Below, piece by piece: positions 10,801 to 22,800 of a stretch of DNA of 64,000 nucleotides. The notes beneath the pieces are model-generated. The model worked only from the letters and a program-made list of their open reading frames with translations, did no database searches and was not told the origin of the DNA. Position 1 is the first letter of the stretch. Each line of letters begins with the position of its first letter. The DNA lies in contig CM034138.1 in NCBI GenBank assembly GCA_019914995.1, forward strand, positions 5,896,535 to 5,960,534, written 5' to 3'. This DNA comes from Acanthochlamys bracteata. Its lineage: Eukaryota; Streptophyta; Magnoliopsida; Pandanales; Velloziaceae. The translations under genes were made by a program, and so were the position numbers.

Positions 10801-13800
10801 AGATGTTTTCTCTCATCTTAGGACTTACTCATCACCAATATATGTTATTTCCACCAAAAATTTTTACCTGACATTTTGTAGCACAATGATATTGAAAAAA
10901 CTATGAAATAGCGCAGATTGAGCATATAATATTAGTGTGAGCAACCAAATTTTGAATGAATATGTCAATGGATTATTTTAGCTGAAACACTACCACATCT
11001 GCAAAAGGCAACTTGTACAAGTAATAGTGTTATACATGATTTCAAATATATAGTTAGGCTGAAATGGGAAAGCATCTTCCTAAGAGAATAAAAATATCGA
11101 TCAAAGCATGTTGTAAATTCATTGCAGATGTTAAATGTACCTCAGTCGATTTTACAGTATTACCCTTTTACAGTTCACAGATTCAATGATGCAGCATATC
11201 CTACCTATTGGGCAAGGCTGGGGTGTTTCCCCTTATAAAAAGTATATCTGTATAAATAGCATTTACGGGTTAAGAATCAAATAAGAAATACTTATTTGAG
11301 CTTCTACATTTGAATTTAGAGAGAAATATAAAAAATTAAATTTTGCCTTTATAGTGCTTTTTTCTTTCATTTGTTATACATATATGATAAATCTGCTTGC
11401 ATCATTCTTGTGTAGTTTGGTTATTTATCCTTGCTTAAGATGGTTCTTTCCATGGTGCTACTCAAAATTAGCAAAGACAAATTTACAGTGCACTAAAGAC
11501 TTCAACTCTAATTTTAGGCAGCCTTATAGTATGGCCATTGTTAAAAGGTATTCAAGTTCATTTGTTGCATTAATTAATATTGTATAAATATTAATCTTGC
11601 TGTCAGGATGAAGAAGGTGGATATGGTGGTGGACCTGGCCAGGTTGGTTCTTTGTCACTCTGTTTTTACATATGTCATTCTATGCCTTAGTCTCAAAACC
11701 TAGAGTTGGTTATTCACTAAGATACGGATTTGAATAATCTTTCCCTCCAATGCTTCCATGTTTAATGCTCATACGTTGGTTTACTAGATGCCACACCTTG
11801 CTACGACGTATCCTGCGGTGAATGCGCTCATCACTTTAGGAAATGAGAAGGCATTCTCATCAATACATAGGTACTACTCGTGGAATTTAGTCTCTTTTTC
11901 CTGGTAGTGATGCGATTATGACTGCTTATGTTGTTGTTTTGAATTGCCAGAGATAAAATGTACAACTTTTTGTTGCGAATGAAAGATAGCTCAGGTTCCT
12001 TCAGGTATGCACTTAATCTTTTTATTATATAATCTTATTAGCTTCTCCTCAAATATTTAGATGAGAAGTTTGTCTGCAATTACTCATCTCTAGGAAGCTA
12101 GAAAGCCACATCACCTTACCTGCAATTTTTATCAAAGAATTTGCATCAGGTTTTGTTAAAGGTTATACATTTGTTTGCTAATTTCAGGGTAAGGTAAGGT
12201 ATATTTTTGTTGAATCGACAATTACATGTTGAGGCATTATGGTTAAATCCTCAAGTTCGGGAAACTTATAGACGTGAAATTTATTTTATTGATCTTGTTT
12301 TACTATTGTACATTTTCTTGATCTTAGTTTGTTTTCTACATGATCCCTTCAGTTAGACCCTCGGTTAAGTTATTGATACTTCCTATCTTCTTTTTAAACT
12401 ACATATTAGCATGAATAACCTAGTTCAAAAATGTTTTTGAATCCACTGCTTTCTGTGTATGCCTTGATATGCGCCTTAGTAGGGCATGGTATTTGATGGA
12501 TCGTTTTGCAAGAATATGCTACTTTTAACTAGTGGACATTCATTTTTCAACTCTTGTGAACTTGGTCTATCCATTTACAATATCCTGCCCGTTATTTCAC
12601 ACTGCCGATATGCCATTTACAAGATCGTAACGCATTATCTATTCAGACCACTTGAAACTTCAATTGAACATTTTGCAAGTTCCAGTATATAACCACATAG
12701 CTTCAATAATCTCTACTTTGCTTTAAATCTCTGTTGGTCTATTAAATGTTATATAATTCAGTAAACATCTTTTATTCCACTATATGTTTTATGAAATTTA
12801 GTTGTATACATTGTTCTTAATTGTGCATTGTGTACTCTGTTCAATGTGTACATAATGTAGATTCATAGTTGTGTATTGTGTACTCTGTTCTTAATGATGT
12901 TCCTCACTTATTTTGAGTAGTTCTCGTAAACCATAGTCATTTTTTTTTCTATTCTGTTAGAATGCATAGTGCAGGAGAACTGGATGTCCGGGCTTGCTAC
13001 ACTGCTCTCTCGGTTAGTCTTTTTTGCTGATATCAGTAGATTTATCTATCCATTAATAATTTCCCATGGTCTTTATTTAATTAATTGATTAAATGCCAAC
13101 TAAATCTAAGGTCATTGGCTTTAAGGCTATCCAAATGCAACCTAGATTTGCAAATAGGATGAACCCTTACGTAGTTTTGCCATCTTGACCGATAACATTT
13201 GCAGTTTAACCAGACAAGTTCGAACTTATGAGTTAATTATGAACTTTAGACTTTGAACCTTAATAAAAACTTTAATATAAGAATATTTGAAATATAAATT
13301 TATAAAACATACTTTCTTCATACATCAATTTTGGAAGTAGTAAAGACTTGATATTTGGAACTAGAAATTGCATGTCCACCAAAGCTAAGTAGCAAGAAGA
13401 AAGTTGCACCCAATCTTAGCCAACATTATGATATCTATTATTTTAAATTGCACTTAAGTAGAATTAGATTTTTTATAATCATAGCTTACTTAGAGGCGAA
13501 TAATTCATAACATTGGAAGAAACTTCATCCACTACCATTGACAACTAAGTGGTCACTGTGACTAATCTCAGCAGCAATGATAAATGTGGAGCAATAAGGT
13601 ATCGTAGGAGGAGCGCTCTAATCTGTGGCTGAAATTAAGCTTAGGTTGCTGGAATTGGAGTGAATAGAGCAATAATTAGCTTGGCAATTGACGAGGTAGC
13701 TATTGTGCTAACTAGTGGAGAACAACAATAGATACCCTTGGAAGAGACTAGAAGGTAGTAAGAACAACTGCCAGTGGCTAGAATTGACCAATTGCAGCAA

Positions 13801-16800
13801 CGCGACAAAGCTGCTGCTCCACGGGCACTCTTACTATTGAGCGCAAATTACAGTTCAGTTGGCCATAAGAATAAGTACAGGATGAGGAGTTGGTGGGAGA
13901 AAGGAGTTGATGATTTGTTGGCAATCATAGCCGGAGAGGAGCGAATTTGGTGGTTAGGGGATGGTGGCATAGGTTTGTTCACACAGTTGAGAGAGACGAC
14001 AAAGAAAAAGGAAATCAAATGTGAAAAAAGGAATAAAAGTGAAGAAAGTAAAAGAACGTGTAGTGAAAAGATTAGATTTAGAGATTGCGCCCAAGGGTAC
14101 TTTCAAACAATTTGTATTCCAAGTGAGTTTAACTGGTATTTGTTGTGTTGGATTAGTTAATAAAAATTTCGAGGCAGGGTTAAGATTAAGTGATTCAGTT
14201 GCGTAGTATTTATGAAAATTAGCGGAGTTGTAATGAACAAAAAGTAGGTTAAGGTATTAATTTCAAGTCAAAAAGTCAAGATTATCTTAAAAAAAGCCCA
14301 AACTATTGAAATGCCCTTTAAACTTGATTGAACTTACATAAAATTCAAACAAGCTTGACATGTTTACTTGTGTAAGGAAAAATGGAAAGGTGATATAAGA
14401 ACTTACCCACCAGCATTATACATAGCATGATTCCTTAATTAATTGATTGACACTATTTAATAATTTTGGAATGTTTGACAAAATTGATAATTTACTATTT
14501 ACGTTAGAAGAAATTAATTTACTTCCACCAATAATTATTGCAAATTTACAGATATTAGCCATCATACATCTTTCAGTTGACATTAGTTGATAAATTGTGA
14601 ACAAATTTATACTTGATTGAGCAGCTTATATTGGTTCCTTGAAATCCTAAATGCTGAGGTTTACCTTTATTCTTTTGGAATATGTTTCCGTGAAATACAA
14701 GAGAATGATTATAAGATATCTACACATCCTTTTCAGACTACGATTATAAGGTTTCTATGCATCTTTTCCGTTGTGATGCCATAATTATAATAGTTAGGCC
14801 ATTCTTTCTCGTATTCTTTTGTTCTTGCTATTTTTGTCATATGTTTAGTTAACCAGAAGCATACTTGTTATGATGCAGTTTGGCCAATAGTATCAATTAT
14901 TTGTTTCAATAGTCATTGCGGCTTATTGAATGCTTTATTAGGTTGCAAGCATTTTGAACATTTTAGATATGGAGCTAATAAAAGATGTTGGGGACTACAT
15001 TGTGAGGTCAGTTTTATCCATACTAAAATTTTGTGTTTGGAGGTTCTTTTTCCTTGATCAAGTATGAAATTAATTTCTTTCTTGATTTAACCATGTTGTT
15101 TCTTGAGCATTTTGAAATCAACAAATGGATATCATATTAGTAGTTCAATAATACATTTTTACGGAGCTTGAACTATAAAAATGTATTACCATGACGAAAT
15201 CTTATTTCATTCAAAAGTTGGTTTGCAATGTTTTAGACAAGACTAGTATCCATTTTTCGTTGTTTCTTTTTTCTAACATACGCAAAGATTTTAGCTTGCA
15301 GATGTTGAATTTGGGAATCTCATTTGTCTTCAGTATTGTGCCTTGCTTGTCCTATTAATAATTAGCTTCTACATCAATGTTTTTTCCTCCAAAAGCTTTT
15401 CTTTGGTAAAATGTTTGCCAAGTATGGAATAATGGCAACTTGACATTTTCTTTGTACCTAATAATTTGATAAGACCTTTTTTCATTAGAACATATTTCAA
15501 TGCAAGATCTCTTAAATTTTGTAGTAGAGCATCATGGTTATACTAACAATCACACCTATAGCAAAGTGTGCATTTGCTATTTATATAAAATGTGTATAAT
15601 TATATCAAATGTAAACCTCACAGCATAAGGTGAATGAGCAACATATAAATGTCTATAGATTTCAATTCTATTTCTTCTAGATGCAGTAACGGCTAACCTT
15701 GTAAGAAAGCTAGTCGCTAATGCCAATTCATTTTATTTTCTTTTATACTTAATCTTCTTTATTTTTCGTTAAAGCCATTTTTTGTATAGTTAATTATTTT
15801 CTTAATAAGTTAATACAAAGTTCTTAGTCGATGTAGGCCTTATTAATAAGTTAATCTTTAATTAATTAGTAATTTTCTCATTATAATCAGCAGCTACCAC
15901 TGCTGTAGCCGTTTTTATTATTTTGTATTAATCATTAGTTTTGTAGTAGTAGATACCGACTTGTATTAAGGCTAACCACTAATGATGACTTTTTGTTGTA
16001 TCTTTATGTAATTAATATTTTTTTTGTTTAAATGAGTTTTGACCAATCTTTAATTCTAAAAGGCTAGCTGAGAATGTCAAAGTTTTTTCTTAATACCAAT
16101 TTTCATATATATAAATTAATAGAGGTTACCTTGGATAAATGTTAGCAACACAAACCAAATTCTTTTATTTTTGTAACAGTTAATCTTATCTTAACGACTC
16201 AATTTTATAAAGATTGGCTCTTGGTGTAGACTTTCTTAGTTTTTATACATTTAACTTATTTTGATGTAGAATCAATAGAGATTGTGAAGAAGCTGTGTAG
16301 TTGGAGATCATTTGAAGAAATGATTACTGGCTAGCTCACTAGGAGAGTAACTTAAGGCAATGCTTATTCAGGCTTCTTTCTTTAAGGAGAAGCACTTTAC
16401 CAAAGTTACTTCATAGGGCAAGTAGTTTCATAAAATAGCTTAGATATCTAATTATAAGTTAAAATTACTTCATAGGGCAAGTAGTTTCATAAAATAGTTT
16501 TTACTGTTTAGATATCTAATTATAAGTTTTTTAACTCATGAAATTCACTTTTGTGTGCTTGTTCTAATTTCTTTTAAATATCTTTTTTATTTAAAGTATG
16601 AATCTTATGTTTAACGAACCTCTTTTGACAAAAACTCTTCTCTTCCTGAAGCACCAAGTGACTTGCATTTGTTAGAACTGCTTGCCAAGCCAAATCTGTA
16701 CAAAACCTTTGCCAATTTAAGCTCTTTTTACTGAGCAAAAACTTAATAGAAGCACTTTATTACCTCATTGCAGCATACTATCAAATATAGCCTAAAACTT

Positions 16801-19800
16801 GATGGCCAAATAAAGTTGTAGATATTTTGGTTTGTGGTACTTGATTAGTACATGATACTGTAACGTGAAAATTAGAAAAAATGTGGAAACTACAATCTAA
16901 AAGCATTATAGATTTAAAAGTGATAGTGAATGGAATGAAATTCTAATAATCTTTGTTACTTTGATTAAATTTTCATTATTTTTAATAATGACAGAATTTA
17001 TTTTGAAATGGCTAATTTAGTTAAATTCCAAATACTCAACAATTTAATTTGTGTCTAGGTTAAATTCCAAAATGAATGGATTAAGTTTTGACTCAATGGC
17101 GAATTACATTATATACATGTAATTATGTGTTGCTTCATTTGTATATGTTACTGTAACGTGATAATTTAGGTAAGTGTGAAACTACAACCTAACATTATTA
17201 TATACAATAGAGGTAGTGAGCTAGATTAAATTTCAGTGTTTAGATTTGAGTTTTTAAATAAAAATAATGGAATTGCTTATTGTTAAACAATGTATGTTAA
17301 GAATATAAGTCTTACAATCAACTAGGTCAAGTCTGTTAAATAGGTCTTGTTTGGAGCTGTAATATGGGCATTTTAAATCATGATATTTACCATTGATGAA
17401 TATGTAAATGCTTATTAATTTAGGGGTATAAGTTTATATATTAAGATTATACAAATTGCTTAACTAAATATGTAATTACGTCTATCAATTTCAACAGTTA
17501 TAATATGAAAATCTTTATTACAAATAAAAAAATTATTATAAAATTTTTGGAGTATATTAGTGTTACAAATATCCTATTTAATCTTCTTTTACAAACATTT
17601 AATTGATCTAGAGATATCTTAAAGCTCTTCAAAATTGAGCGAAAACTGCAATTTATTCTCGCACATTGCTTAAGATACAGAGAAGGGAGAATGAGAATAG
17701 AATTAATTAGAATACTTCTCTAGACTAATTACATTAATGCCATTGTAGATATTGAAGTTCACGTGCTGCGCACATGACGACATGCAGGCTCCATATTGGG
17801 CACCTAATGTTTTATTGGATCAAGGAGTAATTTCAGCAACCTAAGAGTTCGCCAGCAATCAAATACTCTGGTCATGAAAACTTCAGTCATGTTTAGCCTC
17901 CGTACATGTCTTTGTTCTATGACATCCTGAATCATGAACATTAAGATAAATTACATAAAAACTAAATAAACAAAATAAACGAAAGAAAATAGTACACAGA
18001 CCTCCCTTTGACCTTTGTAGATCACTAGATGTATGCCTAGAGTTCATGCACCAATTACAGCGTCAACATGAGATTGCAATCTGATCGCTTAGCAATTCCT
18101 TTATTCGAGGCATAAAGTCTTTGCATCAGGTAACAATGTTCTAAAGTTTTATGATAGCCTTAAGGTTTATGTCGTAATTTGCTGTAGGCTGTTATATGCT
18201 CTCAAGTGGAGACGTTAAGGGATTTGAGTCCTTTTCTTTAAGCAGCAATATCGAAGCAACCTAAGCTTCAGACCAAGTCTCTTTGATGTGTGTGAGAAAC
18301 TGAGATCATTTTAATCGTGTTTTGTAACACGTAGCTTTTAGGAGAATTAGAAGCTCAGCTCAGAAGCCTTCTGGAAATTGAATTTCATGAATCGAACTCA
18401 TGAAATCACATTATTTTGATGCTTAGAGAGAGCTTGAGGTTTTGGTCCGTGTTCAATCAAAGGAATATGTGAGGCCTAACAGGTAAGTTTAGCTTCCAAT
18501 TTTCATCCCAACAGTGAGCATTAGATATTTTGTTATGTGCACTCTTGGAAAAAGAATAATGAAAATATCAAGTTGTGAATATATTTTAAGTTTTCTTGTT
18601 TTCCTCTTTTCTAAATATGGTGCTAGTTTTGATCTATTAATCTAAGCTAGTTGAGTCTGCTGACCTTGACCTAAACTTTTTTTCACTAATAGCATTCTTG
18701 GAAACCTTGATCTAATACCATATATATTCTCAATCTGCTTCCATTATTATACGTTACCCATACACACTTAAACTTTTATTACATGTAACATGATAAGATT
18801 TTGACATATCCATTTTTTGTGTAGATGTCAAACATACGAAGGTGGCATTGCTGGTGAACCTGGCTCAGAAGCTCATGGTGGGTATGTTTTCACATTATTG
18901 AAAGAGCATGGACATTTCTGAATGTTCCTTAACCTTCTTGTTATCAATATCTTGTGCCTTAAGCAGTATGGTATTTTTGAAGGTACACATTTTGTGGCTT
19001 AGCTGCTATGGTTCTGATTGATGAGGTTCAAAAGTTAGACTTACCAAACCTGATTGTAAGTGATTCATTTTCTGCAGATATTATTTGCTTGAATTCATTG
19101 TTTCCTAGCTTAGAGTTCTTACGACCTACCTGATTGTTTACTATGAGCTTGGAGGCCTGAGACTTCTGAAATTTACTAAGATCTAGCATTCAGTAGAATT
19201 AGTTCATACCATAGTGTAATTATCAATTTTCTTTGCACTTGTTGTGACTAACTGAAACATGGTTAAAAACCAATGATCTACTAAGTATAAAGGAAACTAA
19301 AGCTTCTCTTCTAAGCAGGCTACATTTGTAAATTTATGAAGCTATGATTACTACAGTGACGTCTAATGAACAGAAGAAATACAGATGATTAATAGGAATT
19401 CTTTGATAGGATGATAATGTAAATGGCAACCAAGGAAAGAAGAGGAATGCCAACCAAGAACATAATGAAGTTTTGCAATTATTGCATTAATAGTGTACCT
19501 GTCAAGTTGATTTACCCATATTTCATGGATAAGAGTTTCATATTTATTTAAGAACTCATCGACTCCTTTCTGATTTAATTTTGCATTTCCGTAAAGGTAG
19601 CCCTAGTAAATTTGTGACTAGAGAAACTAGAGTAGGTACTTATGCAAGTGCATGCAACATATACTTTTCTTTGAAAAGCTAGAAAGATCAAGCTCAAGAA
19701 AAGATGTATTTAGTAAGTGAATTCTTTGTTAAACTAGTTGTTTTTGTGTAACATATAGTGGTTTTTTAAGTTGGTTAATGCAACTAGGTTCTGTTATTCT

Positions 19801-22800
19801 CGTGTATTAAGAAAAAGGAGATCCGAAATCCTTTTTCTCATGTATGAAGAAAAACCTAGTCGTTTGTTAAATTTTGTGTGCTTGTTAACTTAGTGAGCAT
19901 TAACTTTGTGGTTACTTAGTATTGAGTCACACCTTTCTTTATAGGAACAGTAGTTTTAAGTTAAATATACTACAATTCACTAAAAGATGATTAAAAAGTT
20001 CCATGTTTTCTAATTCTACTTTAGTTTCTATGGGATCATAACCAGATTCTTCCAATGGAATTAAAACCTATTTTTCTAGTGTATGATGTCTCAGATTACC
20101 TATTCTTTATATAATAGGAATGGGTAGCATTTCGCCAAGGAATAGAAGGTGGTTTTCAAGGACGAACAAATAAGTTGGTTGATGGGTGCTATTCGTTTTG
20201 GCAAGTAAATATCTTTTCCTTTCGTATCGCATATATTTTTTATGGTCTTTTCAATTGTGGATAAAATTTTGATGTTTTTGTTAGGGTGCTACTCTTGGAT
20301 TAGTTCAAAGGTTGTCATCAATGGTTGATAAGCAAATGCAATCCATCAAAAGAACATACAAATTAGTTGAAGGGTTATCCAGACATTCTGAGAAATCGTG
20401 CGAAGTCAATGAATGTTCTGAGGTGGAATCTAAAGGTAGGTATAACACAATCTATGATACACATTACACTTTATGTCAGACAAGATCGTAGAGAATAACA
20501 GCTTCTATTATTAAACATGGTAGATCATGAGCAAACCTAGTAATGGTTGTATGTTTTATTTTTAGCAATTAAAATTCATGTTGTAATGGTTGTATGTTTT
20601 ATGCATTTGGAGATTAAAATTAATGTTTGAGAGCACGGGTTGAGAGAATTTAATCATAGAAGTCAAGATCATTGAAACAGATGTTAATGTTTGTCATACG
20701 TTTTGTTGGAGTAATTTTTGGATTGTTGGATACTAGTATAACATGCAAAGTTAGTTTACAATTTGGAGAATAATAGAGGAAACAAAAACCTTTTAATCAG
20801 GCGCTATGTTCTTCTAGATAACTGTCCCTGTTAGTAAGATTTTTGGAAAACCCTATGAAGAGAAAACCAAACACATCCCATTTGGTGAGTGTGTTTTTGT
20901 ACATGTCCTTTTAGCATAAAAGACTATTTAAGGGTTATCTCATTAGTAATAGACATCATAAATGATTGACGTGTATGTTCTTTTCATCCCGAAGTGAAAT
21001 GTTAAAAACCTAACATTGCTAAGACTCTTCTAATATTGATATAGGAGCACTAATCATAATATGCATATAATATTTTTATCAAGATGTGAAGCTTGTGACC
21101 TATCTTAATCACAACGTATACTAATAGCATCATCATAGCCTTATCTCAAATGTGTTTTGCATTGGAGTTGTGATCGGAAGATACTTAATCAGTGATGGCA
21201 TTAGAGCAGATCTTACCTTAATCTGTGAGCAATAGCGACTTAATTCAGTATGCTTTGAAGGAGCCAACTGTGTTGACCATTGATTAGACTACTTGATCTA
21301 AAATTTTAAGCTTATGGATTAACATTTGAAATATGAATTATATTATAGATTCCAACACGCCCTCATGCTTTTTTGGCTTGACGGGTGGACACACAAAGGT
21401 GGTTTTTTCTATTAATAAATAAGATCTGCAACCAAAAGTCCGACAGTGATAGGGAAGATTACTTAATATCTTGTTTAGTATAACAGTGCAGAGCTACATA
21501 ACTTAGTCGAAATGGTTTTCTATATTCTTAACAACCCACAACCCCAAACCCCCTTCCCCCACCCCCCTTTTTTGTAATTAGTTTAACGTCATAACCATGA
21601 GTTATGGCAGAACCATACACAAGATTAAATATAGAAGCTAGAATCATATTCTAAACCCAAACTAAGTTCGAATATCAAAGAAATCAAGATACAAGTCCTG
21701 ATTAGTGATTACGGTCTGCCCAAATTCGGGTCAAATTCAATTCAAATTCAATTTAAAACCCAGAATCAAGCTCTCATATCATATTAAGAAATCGTACTCA
21801 CAATTTAAAACCAATTGGTATTGGAAAGATTTGCCTTTTTGATTATGACGATGATGGGTATGATGAGTGATCTTTTGGGCATGATAGAGTTGCATAATTA
21901 TTCATATGGGATTATTCTTTTAGCATGGGCATGATGAAGATGATGAATGATCTTTTGGTTGAAATGCAACTATAGTGGGAAGACATGAATGATTGTCTTG
22001 AGCACATTGAAGGAGGAGGCCGTCATCAGTAAGTTCCTTAACCTACTTAAGAAGCCTGGCCAGAGAATCATGGTAGATCGTCGCTGGAACCTGATTCAAG
22101 TGAAAAAAAATATTGATTTCGGTGAATGTACGAATTTAGTCATTACCAACTTCTGCATTAGAGGTGCCTCCTTCTTTTAACGGTAATCTTCATTGAAGAA
22201 TTTCTAGAATTATTTTAAAAGTGGAAAATTCTTTGAATACATGGATTTACAGGAGGGATCTCAAGAAAGTAAAGTTAGTTAGGGCATCTGCACAGTGTGG
22301 CAAACTCTAATTCCAACTAGCATGGACAAAATAAAACTTCATTAGATCGTGGAAGAAGAGAAGGCCATATTTGCAACGGCAAACTTTTTCAAATCTACTA
22401 CAATCAGATTTTCCTTAACCAATACTAGAAGTGCAGGCAAGGATATTGAAGCTTCTGCATCTATGCATCAACTATTAGGCCTACATTGCTCAATCTATTA
22501 ATGAGACGAATGCGCAGAAAGTGGCTCGTTTCTTAGAGGATTCAGACGTTCCCGCCCATTGATATGTGGCTTATATACAAACTCATGATGCCGTGGTTAG
22601 GAGCTTTTGCTTCAACAACTGAAAAGAGTTGTGTGTTGAGTCCCAGAGACGACGTGCTAGGATATCACCCTGCACCACCGAAGTGACATGAAGATAGCCA
22701 ATTAAAGTGCAAGTAAATAGTCCACCACAACCGTCATCCATCGCAACAAATTCTTATACTAAATCAAGTGGCCAACATGATCGCTCCCCATGAAGATAAA

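Noticed and set aside
13774-14160. 128-codon frame inside FTB intron 7
   Set aside because: No recognisable domain, a low-complexity Lys/Glu tail, and placement inside an intron; retained only as a compositional oddity.
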